This document shows positions 10,501 through 22,500 of a DNA stretch of 27,562 nt, piece by piece. Location: assembly GCF_000003815.2 (NCBI RefSeq), contig NC_049980.1, forward strand, positions 16,306,293-16,333,854, read 5' to 3'. How positions within the stretch are numbered: the first letter of the stretch is position 1; each line of letters starts with the position of its first letter. This DNA comes from Branchiostoma floridae. Taxonomy: Eukaryota > Chordata > Leptocardii > Amphioxiformes > Branchiostomatidae. The translations under genes were made by a program, and so were the position numbers. The notes under the pieces are model-generated. The model saw nothing but the letters and a program-made list of their open reading frames with translations, did not search any database and was not told where the DNA came from.

Positions 10501-13500
10501 ATGGATTCTATTAGATTTAAAGAGAGACATTTGCCTGAAATGTTTTTGGAATTAGAACATGACATAACATGTAAATTTTCAGTAGAAGTGAATGATAAAA
10601 TGTCCCAACCTAGTAGTACTGTATTGTGTACTAGCCTCCCTCAATTTGCCAGCGACCAATTTGTGCAGGTTGATTTGCAGGAGACCCTCTGCTCCTAAAT
10701 CATGTTCCTGGGCCACCATGTGACAGCACTCTCTACCCACTCCAATTAGTTTAATAGGCACGAGCCATTTTCTGTGTTTTCCTCAAATGGTAGGGCAGGG
10801 TAGGGCTTAGCTTTACTTTATACAAAAAATGTCGCTTGGGACATTTACCGTAGTTAGGTTGTCTTTTGTATGTGTTTTGATGGAAATACATTAAGAGATT
10901 TTCTTGTTATGATTGTTTGTAATAGGTCAAATTGAATTGGAAACTGGCTATCAAATATGTAATATAGCAAAATAGGTGAAAGGCTATTCAGAAAAAATTC
11001 ATGTTAACTTGAAGCATAATATTGGATGGGTGTTGTGTATTTTTATAAAAACGATCATGAACATACTGTAACTAGATGATGGAATTAATTACAGTTTTCC
11101 GTTACAATGTATCAATACATGCAGTAAAATAATTGAGGTCTATTGAGACTGAGGAAAAGTGTCTACATCTGTTAGAATATTCCTGGAAGTACAGTATTGT
11201 TCATGCCTGTCTGTTCATGATTGGTGTATATTGCAAGAAAGAGCTCAACACCATTAAAATCACTTTGTTTTGATATTGAACAATTGAGGATTGCTTTATC
11301 AAAATTGCATTTTTATTGTATAGCTGCTTTAAATGCAGACAAATGGCATATCCTTAACAGATTAATTTAGGCTTAATGAGAAATTTCTTGTAGAACAATA
11401 TCTTTAGCCATGGCTTATGCTGGAGACTTCAGATAAGATATATGCCAATTAGAGACACTTGGTTCACACATTTGCCAAACAACAAGAAATAGGACTAGCA
11501 ATATTTGATAGCAATCAGTGGGATATTAACCTCTTTGCAAGGTATTTATTTGGTCAATCCCCTCTGTCATTATGAGTCAAGTTCAACTGTAGCTGTGGGT
11601 GATTTCCCCAAAGGTCCAATGTATATTCCTAACATCCCAGCCAGATAGGAGCTAGCAAAGATATGGCCTGGCAAACAGCCAACAATGTCCCATGCTGGGT
11701 ACATGGGATTAGGAGGAGTTCAGCATCTTCCATCACTTGACATTTAGTAGAATGATGATGCTTTCAGTGTCATATACAGCAACTCTCCCTTGACTTGTTT
11801 ATCTCAGTCAGTGTTGTAGCATCTGACTCATGAGACTATTTTTGAACCCATAGGGAAGTATTCCGTGTGCACTACTTTACCCACAGTGTCCTGTTACAGA
11901 GAACAAGACTAGTAGTCAGTCAATGCCATGTGAATGTGAGGCTCCATTGTGAGTCATGTTTGGGTAGGGGTGGAGGGTTGCAGTTATTTACATGAGGTAA
12001 AGACACATCAACCCACTGCTGGGGGAAATTTCTACCCACAAGACCATTCCAAATCTCTACCAGACCCAAACCTTTCCAATGGAGGGTCACTGTAAAACAT
12101 GGTTTAACTTTAACCCCTTTGTTGAAATGTTTTGACCAGGTAAAGGTCCTGTGAGTCAGTGGTAACCTGATATCCCAAGGATGACTGCACTCCTCCACTT
12201 TAAGACTTCAGTTCTGTTTGATCATTGCTGAGAGGATGACATCATCTATTATTCAGGAAATCCAGCCTACCATGATGTGTTGCAGGCAAACCAATATGAC
12301 ATATATCTCTAGGTGCTTATGATAGCCTTTCACATATAATATTCAGGCATTTGACATGGTTGGGATAGAAGCATCTTTTGATATGTCTTCTTAGTAGAGA
12401 CAAACTTCAGCACCCTACATTTCTTAAGGTCAAAATAAAGGTCAATAAAATTGGGCTGGGAACCTTGCCACCTGAGGTTTAAATGCATAGTACAGTTCAA
12501 TACCTGTAGTATTGAGTATAGGTAAGAAATGCCTCCTTATAAGGTACAGTTTAAAAAAATTGGTACAGCATTAAGATAATGGAAATATGTCTACTGTATT
12601 TCATGTAAATATGATGGCCGAAAGAATACATTTATGCGAGTTATATATCCTTATATGGCATCAATATTTTTTTAAATATAATCTTTAACTGTGTATTTGA
12701 ATATTTCAATACACTTGTACAAGTCTGTTTTCAGTACTTGTTATATAAAAAGGTACAGGTCTTTAATAAACATTTGGGGTCATTTCTTTTGGACAGGTCC
12801 ATGTCCTAATGTTGCTATGCTCCACTGTATTATAAATCTTATCTGGCTCCTTTCCAGTGTCTCTTAAGTTCGTACAAGACAATAAAACAAGTCAAGCCTG
12901 TTGTTAAAAACCTCTGAGTCTGAAGTCAGACGATAAGGAAATATCCCCTCCACCCCAGCCGACCCCTCCCCCATGTGACCCTTACTATGGCAGGTATGAC
13001 AACACTGTAATGTCTACCTCTGTAAATATTGTCCCTACCTTGTAAGTGCCAAAGGTCATACACAAGCACACATTCATAGTCTCAGGCCCACTGGAGTTAT
13101 TGGGTGAGGTCCTGTTCATTCAGGGTGTGGTCACATTCATCACATCATACTGCACTGGGAACTCATCCAAGAACAAGAATTAGATAGAATTTCATTACAC
13201 CATGGGATATTGAGTCCCAGAGAAGGCAGTCTTGAACCAAGAATTTCACTGCGTGAAGTCTGAAGTGTGTTTATATGGTGCTTTGATATGATGGTTCATC
13301 TGTTCCCACCCTCATCCAGAGCACACAATCACATGGAGATTATTGAGAAATTTCTAGTCTAGATCTCTATGGTTTATGGAAAATGTAAATGTCTTCATCA
13401 TGCCTTTCAGTTTTACTTTTCTGTATTGTATAACTCGAGTTTTGTCTAAAAGAATAGAAAATTAAAAAAATAATCCCTACGTACCAACCCTATTTTTCCC

Positions 13501-16500
13501 CCGGACTGAAACAGAAAACACAACATTTTTTACTAGGCCCTATGGTAAAATTGTCCCTTTGTCAGTAACTTACTCATTATGACCCACACAGAACAATGGT
13601 AGCCCACAACAGCCGCTAATGTAACCATTGTAGGCCCCATTATCACGATGTTTGCACCTGCTCTGAAATATAAGAACACCTGGCAAAAATACAGAAAAGC
13701 TTTGGACAGCCTGTATGATAATTACCAATATAATCTCCCTGTATCCACAATCCTATTATTTTGTAGGACGGTATTATTTCATCTACATAACAATGTAAAG
13801 GTAAAAATAGTACCTTTTTGAGGCCATTGGGGCAGTGGGTTGTGGTAACCACTGTGTCTATGGCACAGTTTTGATGGGCAGAGCCCATCCCTCTTTTCCA
13901 ACCGCCCTTTACCTCCCCAACTGAATTGAATTCAGGTGCCCAGTTTTACACTTCTCCTTGGACACAACATCAGTAGCATGTCAGGGTTTCAAACCCAGGA
14001 CCTCAGTGTTCTAGGCCACCCTAACTGTTATGTGCATGTGACACCAAATGGAAGATAAAAGTTTCACTCTTTATTTTATTTCTGCAATAAAAAGAATATT
14101 TAATCACCATGAGCATCATCCAGAATTCTTATATGAAACCCATCATAATTCCCAGGCTTTTCCCGTTAATCCTATTATTTCATGACCCAAATATTGGTTA
14201 ATTGCCAACTACATAAGTCATGCACATTATTTAGAAGATTTTATATATTGTCAGGCCTAGTATAAACTTCACTGTGGTTTCAATGTTAGGGACACCACAT
14301 GTACACCTATTGTCTGTTTTGCTGTGTCCGACACCTGCCTTTGCTATAAGCAGCTGGTGTAACTGTCAATCACAAAAATTTACCAACTTTTGACCTTTAC
14401 TAGAAGGCTGCAAAATGCAGAATGGAAGACTGCAAAATGCTAGTCAGTTGATTCCATTTAAAGCATGGGATTTTTTTCAAGTGAAAATTAAGGAGAGAGA
14501 TACTAGTCATTTGGCATTGTGCCTTTCATACCATCCCCGTTTTACTTTCTCATAACAGCTGCAAATTAATGTCAGCTTTGATCATCACAACAAACAGCAG
14601 CACTGTTTTGAACTGTATGAGACACAACATTGAAACAGTTTAGAACAGAAGCAATTGACCTCTCAGGAATGTATCTGTTTCCCTCCAGGTGACATGTTAT
14701 TAAACTCCCCCCAGGGTAGGTCATTGATAATACACCTGCCACATTGGATACAGTGTCAGTCTTTTGCTCAATACACAAGTACTACTTGTTTCTCACTCAG
14801 GCTTCTGTGACAATGATACATTCTGTGACAATAATACATTCATGTACAAAATAATCAGCCGCATACTGTGTAACAGTTTTGCATATGACATAGTTTATAA
14901 CTAAGGGTAAGTTTTGGTGGGAGTTTCTAGCTGCATGTTAAAGTTACCTTAACCTGAATAGTCTATAATTTGTATTTCATAATTATAGGGCATCTTGTAT
15001 GTAATTTGTCCAGGAAGACAACCTACTTACAAATGTATATCAGCAATTGTAATGGAGTAACAAAAGTATCCAAGTACGTATAGTCTTGTTGATATCGGTT
15101 CCCCAGAAAGACAAGTGAATGCTATGAAGTCCTGATGTTTGTGCTATCCTAAGTCAGTGTTGACAGAAGGAGGGGAGGGGTCACTGGGTCTGTTGACAAC
15201 ACATGGCAAAGGCCCTGTCCTTCATAGCAGGTCTAGGGCAGGTCCTGGACATACATACTTCACAGAATATCATCATGCGCTACAAACAGTCAGTTGTAGT
15301 TTATGAGCAATGTTCCATCCTTAACAATGTTCTATCTGTATGACACTCATACAGTCTTTTGTATATCTGCTTTCATCATGTGCTGTCTGTTTGGTATTGG
15401 TTGTTATTTTGGTATGGTCTTTATTTGCTTTGCGAAGATGGCACATAAAGAGAGCTTTGTTCAAAAAGACAGTGATACTAATAGAAATAGCCTTGCCAAA
15501 ATTTGTGGTTCCCAGCTTACTTCAGTCACTACTCGCTAGGTATTACCACCCATGGAGTTAGAAGTTAAAGTCTGGAGTCTTGTTTCTTCAAATCAGACCA
15601 TGAAAAACTCAACTCTAGTGATCAAGTCCTTATGGTGGTTGAGCTTCAGATTTTTACATCACACGAAGAGCAGGGAAAATGAATACATCAAGTCAAATGA
15701 ATGAGCGAAGTACTGTAAATGTGCACTGATACCAAATGTACTGTATCACCACATGTCATATATACATTTATTCTGTCCATATCCTGTTTCCTCATGTGAA
15801 AGTAGTTCTGGTGTTTTGTTTGGCTGCAAACCAACCAGATGTGATTCATTGTCAGCAAGGATGTTGTCTCTGCAAGCAGACCAGTGGGTGGATGTAGACT
15901 CTGAAATAGAAAGTCTAGTCATGGTCATGTTGACAGTCTAAGAACACAGGAAAACATGGCCTTTGTGGATTTAGAGAACCTCTGGATGTCTTGAAATGTT
16001 CCTTCCATGATCTCATAATGGTCCTAACCTGCATGTACCGACTTCAATATCTCTTCTTGCCTTGTATCCCAGGCTACGATGAGTCTCAGATAAAGGGGGC
16101 GAAAGATACCCTGCAGGGAGAAAAATTTGTGGAGAAGAAGAAAAAGACTTGGCAGCTATGATATTGATTCTTTAACTTTCCGTGATACACTGTAATGGCT
16201 CCTGGGCAGGTGAGAAGTATCACCATTCAGCTGTTTCCCTCTCATCGATTTCTTACACCTCTGTATCACTGTGTTTAATTTATTGAGCATGATAGGTTTC
16301 CTTTCCCAATGGCCGATTGTCTTGTAATGTGGGTTTCTTAAATGCACCATTCCAGTAGATAAGTCAAATTTTAAGCTTGTAGGATGGAACATACCGCTAC
16401 ATGTATTCACCATCTACAGAGCTGATATAATCAATGCCCTCTTGTCACTGAGATCAGCTGAATATTTAATAGGTACCACTTTCTGGCAGTGTCCATCAAT

Positions 16501-19500
16501 CAAAGTTTTTATCTCCTCCCACCTTTTAGATTTTAGTGGGCACAGAGAGTCAGGAGAGGACGTTAATTAGTACTAATGAGCTTATGCTTTCCAACTGGGG
16601 AATACAGAGAACACAAAGGCAGCCTGGGTCCCAAGGAGCTGATTACAGGAATTCCCAAGGTGGAAGTGAATGGAAGGAGGGAAGGTGCAAGATCTTAAGA
16701 CATTGATGTATGCAAGGGGTAGGAAAACAGACTACTCTCTGCATGGTAGTGCACATGATATCTCTTTTTCTCTAAGATATGGTAATTTAAACCAAGTAGA
16801 TAACAAACATTCTACCTTACAAGAACCAATAAAACAATTATTGAGAGGATAATGAAACACCTTTTATGGTGGCATTTTTCTGGATCGTTGCACATTATGG
16901 CTGGTTCATTTGCTACTGTGACCTAACACAGTTCAGTTTCTTTAATAATTCTTTGACAGTGCAATCAAGCAGCAATCACTGAATTAGTTTTCTCACCAAC
17001 TAAAATCCCTTCCCATGAAGTACCAATGTGGCGGCTTAGTACATGTAAACAACTTCAATTTCCAAGTAGAAGTTAGAACAGAAGAAATCCTAAAGACATC
17101 CTGACTGCGTAAGCCTAAATGATCTGTTTTAGAATATTAGTTCTTGCTTATGTTTTGGGCAAATGTTATAAAATGACATCAGAAAGATTCGTCAAGCTAC
17201 ATTTCTCAAACAGCTTATTTAGGTTTATTGAATATGAATAATTATGAATGAAATTTTGTGTTGTCAGAAATTGCCAACTTTCTGTTGTCCACTAATCCCT
17301 AAGTCCTATAAAAGATTTGGGGTGCCTAGTAGTAAACTTCCAAACAAAGGGCTATTTTCTATAGCAGGGTCATGACATTTGAGCCTGCCCTTAACCCTGT
17401 AGGTCCTGTAGGACAACACAACAATGCATGACTGACAGGGGGTCAGTCTGTTCTGTTGACAGTGGCCATTCCTTTTGTGGGGGTGTCAGGATAGTTCAGC
17501 TGCCAGGAAGTACATGCGTGTCTGTTGCTGTAGGTCAGATACATCACAATTAAGAACTGTTAGATTTAAAAAAAAAGCTTTGTCAATAAATATGACTTTG
17601 AAAACAAAGCAGAGTCAACTGTTTTAGGTCTTTGAAATACATCTTTGGTTTTAAAAAACTCAAAAGGTGTGTTTAGTTATAGATATCAATGGTGATGTAG
17701 TATTGGCATGTAGAAATGGGGAACTTGCCATTGATGTTAAACTTTCTTGTGGAGACTTGTTCATGTATTAGAGATCTCCTCAATTGCTATTAAAGAGAAG
17801 GACACCTTCAATAAACTAGCTGTTGACACTCCAACCTCAGGTAGGAATCCATAAATCAACAGCAGAGAACTACAAACACCACAAATAGCTTAGGGGCAAA
17901 GGGCTGTCTGAAACCTGTCAACCTTTTCTTAAACTGCAGAACACAGTCTACTGTAGCCAACACACGACATATTATTTGCCTTATCAGAAAGAACAGTTTG
18001 TCAATGGACATTTGTTTTTAGATTTTTAATACCAGTTTTCAAAAATTCACCTAGCCCTCACAGTGTCAGAACAGCCTATCTCCAATGTGAGTTATGTTTT
18101 ACCCCAGCATGATTGAATTACCGGCCTGTGTGTATTGATACCTGAGGTTCAGATTGGCTGATGGTAGGCTGGCGGTAGCCTATGTGGTAGATGGAGGAGA
18201 GTCGTCTTCACTTGATCATGACATGCATACCAAATAAGGTAATAACTCCTAATAGTATTATGCTGCAGGCTCGCTTATCTGCTTCGTTTGCCAAATTAAA
18301 TTTAAAGGTGTTCCACCCAGAAGTGAAAAGAGGCCCAGTGGTACATTCGAAGGATTTTATTTTTTATGTACATGAACTCATATCACTGGTTAATGTAAAT
18401 TATTTTGGCTGATACTAGTACTTTGGTGACATGATATATCTATGCAGTACAATATGGTGTCTGGCCATGCTGAAATTAAATACACTCTCCTAAATACCTG
18501 AAACAAATCTTCTTATTCAAGCGGATCTTTTACACAAGATCTGCTGGATAAAACATTGCAGCCATTCTTTATGTTTTGCCAAGTGTTTTTGTGTAATAAA
18601 TGTCCTGAATATTTCACTGTAGATATATTTCTGTTCTAGGAAATGATAGGTTTCAATCTTTCAATGCTACACCTGGTATATGTGTGATATATACCTTTCT
18701 CATTGTTTCAGAAATGTGTTATACATATACATACAAATATACACACACCAGTGAACATGTACTCATACACATACACATGGACATAATTTTACAACATACA
18801 GGATGTTCTACTGTCAGACAAAAAAAGAGTAAAAAAGATTTGTAGGATTAACTGACTGTAAGTTGTTTATTGAAAGAGCTGCTTGACACAGTATTGTGAT
18901 CTCCCAGTTATTCCCAAATAAGGTAATCCTGAGCGTCCCGAGCCAGTCAGGTAAAATGCACACCTGACCCCACACAGGTAGGTCTCCTGAGCTGCAGGAA
19001 GTTTTAGGTTTCACAGAGTCCACATGGGCAGGCTATTGTGAAAATAGAGGATTCAGTGATACTAGCAATACCTAATATGTATATGTCCTGTACTGTTCAG
19101 TGACACTGCCAGTAACTACTAATGTTTCCCTCAGAGTTAGATACCTTACTCCCAGTAGTGTTATGTACTGAGTACGAATATTAATAAAGACCTTGGGGTG
19201 CTATTACCATATAAGTCCACTGCGCTGCTAAAGTACCCTTTGAGGCTATTTAGCTTTTACCTCACTGAACTGGCTTTCACTTTTAGTTACAAAATCTTGG
19301 TCTCATGTGTTGCTATTGGAATGGTGATGTTTGGAAATAAATTGAGAAAGAAGAGGACCCTCTGCCCCCCTCCCTCTCTGAATCAATTGGCTTCTTATTA
19401 GCTGCATGGTCATGGAACATGTGACTATGAATGTGCCCTTCCTGGTGAGATGAAATTGCTGTGGCTGCATAGTTTCTGACCTGGTATTAGAAGTGAAGAT

Positions 19501-22500
19501 TGGATGAGCCTGCCTGGGAAAGGTTTTATTGACATTACAGGTTGCCCTCAGTACGCCTTATCCCCGAGGTGCCCAACAGGACTGTTTGTGGAGGACTGGT
19601 GGTGCAGAGACTGCTCCTGGGCATCTATTCAGGCTCCCCAGCATCTTTTACACTGTCCATCTATCTTTACCAGAGGATCGTTACTTTGGGTGTATCAAAG
19701 GACCATTGGAACTCATTCATCCTGCCTGTTAATCCTTTTAGAAAAGGAATGTTGAGTAAAGACAATTTCCATTTTTATTAGGTTCTTGCATTTTAGACCA
19801 ATTAAATGTATCAATTTTGTCTGCTAGTATCAGGCAGAGCATTTATCTCCCCTTTGCTGTATCCTCCTTGCTGTAAACTGACGGAATTTTTATGTAAATG
19901 TACATGTACTTGTGAAAAACGACTTAATAAACTCCCTGCCGCTCAGTGGTTGAAGTCAGATTTTACTGTACTCCTGGGATGGACTTCAACAAGGTCCATT
20001 GAAGCTGGGCGTTGTTGCCAATAAAAGGCCTGCTTTACAATACGGTCAGCCAGTATTGATCAATAGCTGAAGGGCTGTAAAGTTATAACTTACAGTTCAA
20101 TAAATGAGCTACCTTTATTTTTATTTAGGTGCAAGAATATATATTTAAGAAGGACTGTTTTTGTGCAAATTTTGCCAATAAATTAATCAATGATTTCAGT
20201 TCAGGTTTGTCAATTAATTAGGCATTGATACATGTATGTAAAAGGTAATAATATAGACATTACAAGGCAGCACAAAAAGATGAGACGTATATAATTATAA
20301 CATAATATGATAATTAATATATATTCTTATGCCTTTCATCTTTTTGTGCAGTTATTGCTGTCATGTAATGTCTATACTATCTTTCACACACATGTATCAA
20401 TGCCTAATTAATTGACAAAAACTGGATAACCATGAAGGTGTTCTATCGTTACAAAAATGATGTATATGAATTCACATTTGATATGTTCAGCTGCCAAGTT
20501 TGGCCCACACAGTAATTATCTGCCAGTCAACAGTTGGCAACATTATTGATTTTCTCTCTAATCCATTTATTTAAAGCTTTTAGATCAATGCGCTATCGCA
20601 CTCATTGTGAAGGGACAGCGGAAAACGGCGCTTCTTAGTGGAGGGAGGAAGATTACAGGGTGACCTTGGTAGAGTGATTTACCTTGTACCCAGGTGGAAC
20701 ATCCTGATGGGGAATGAATATTTAGACATATAGGGATGAAATAAACCATTGGGTTGGACTTTCTTAAGTCTTGGTTTGTTTCTCTTATTATCTTAATTCA
20801 ACAAATTATACTATTTAATGTAGGTAAAGATTTGTCAGTGTTGTACAAGCGACAGTATAGAAGCAGCATTCTGTGAAAGCTATATGTCTGTAGACATTTA
20901 TCGTAATGGTTACTATATTGGTAGTCTTTCTCTAGTATACATAACAAAATACAAATGTACTAGACAATGGCTTCTTTATGTTTCTTACTCACTGTTAGTG
21001 TTAGATCATCATTTTGTATGGACAGAAACATGTTTTAGAAATGCCATCATGATCATCAAAAATCACTTTCTCTTGCTTAGTGCTTTGAAATGCTTACTTC
21101 CTCAAGCGTCTACTTGATCAAGACACAACTGGCAGGAAAGCAGAATGAATTTATTCATCTTGATTATAGCAGAGCTGGGTGGATTTCTTGCAGAAACATC
21201 TGCAACTTCATTGCAACAAAGCTTTTCTTGATTGGGCCAATTTGGTATAACTGGCAAGTCAAAACATACATAGTATCTGTACTTGTGTTGGGAGGCCGGC
21301 CAGGATGGAATCAGGATATATTTAACCTGTGGTATTGATCAAGTGACCCTGATCTTTTAGCAAAGATCCAGCCCCCGAACAGAGCAATCATCCTTTTCTA
21401 GTGGATTTCATGATCATGCAGCTTTGGAGTTTCAAGCCATTTCAGTTGAGACATTATTAAATAGAAACTTTTTTAGATTTACAGATTGTGCCAAAAATGA
21501 ATATTTTGGTTTTCTTTATTTCATATCATTTTCGAATTGACTAAAAATGGTAGATGTGAAGAGGAAGGAAGGAAAATGGCTAAACAATTTCATGTAGGCC
21601 AGTCCTTCCAGTGCAATTAAGGATACAAGCCAAACTGGAAAAGACTGCACATGGATTCTTATTGACCACTTGGTGGCCTTTAGAAATTCTTCCAATGAAT
21701 ATCAGCTTGATGTGAAATCAATATTCTTAATATTCATAACAGTGCCACATGGTTCTGGGGTCAATAACCTTGTCACCACCAATGCTAGATATGTTTTGTC
21801 TTGCTATCAGTATGTCATAGTTCACAGCAGTCTGTGTCATCAGTATACAACTCTTTGTCAGCTATCTTTTTATTACATCTTCAACAGAGAAGTATACACC
21901 ATAGTTACGGTGTAACACTTACAGGATCGTAACATCATTACTATCTCCAGGAAGGTTATATTTTGGGTACTATAACATATTTTTGAGTTAGTTGTTTGTT
22001 TCAACCATAACTCAAGAAATCGTACTCCTAGTAGATGGATCGTTAAGATATTTTTTAAGATGTAGACAATAAATTCTGTGTGCCATTTACTGTGCTTTTA
22101 CAGTCAAGCTGTTGTTATACAATAGTTGATATTGCATGGTCTCTGGACGCTTGAGTGTTAATCCCTGTATTATCACGTATAATTTCAGGTGACAGTTCTT
22201 TCAGTATGCAGGGCTCGAAATAGTTTTTTCTGCATACCTGAACATTGAAAATAACCTGCACCAGACAAATTTTACCTGCACCACTCTAAATTTAGGAAGT
22301 ATGGAGCATACTGAAATTGTTCAGGAACCATTGCTATTTTTTCTTTAATACTTTATAGGTGGTGACATCCAATGCAGCTAAGAACAATCCACATGCACCT
22401 ACATCATAGGACATTTATGTATAAAACCCAGTACACGGAGAAGTGCAGGTTAGGTGCAGGTAGACACCAGAAAAACCTGCACAGCTCCATTTTTACCTGC

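Noticed and set aside
10375-10698. 107-codon frame in IQGAP intron 2
   Set aside because: It starts at a TTG, has no splice partners or recognisable domain, and has AT-rich composition like the surrounding intron. Probably chance.
13984-13996. tRNA gene suggested by GGGTTTGAAACCC and an A-box-like stretch
   Set aside because: The acceptor stem and anticodon arm do not form, and the SINE body follows directly. It is the head of a SINE, not a tRNA gene.
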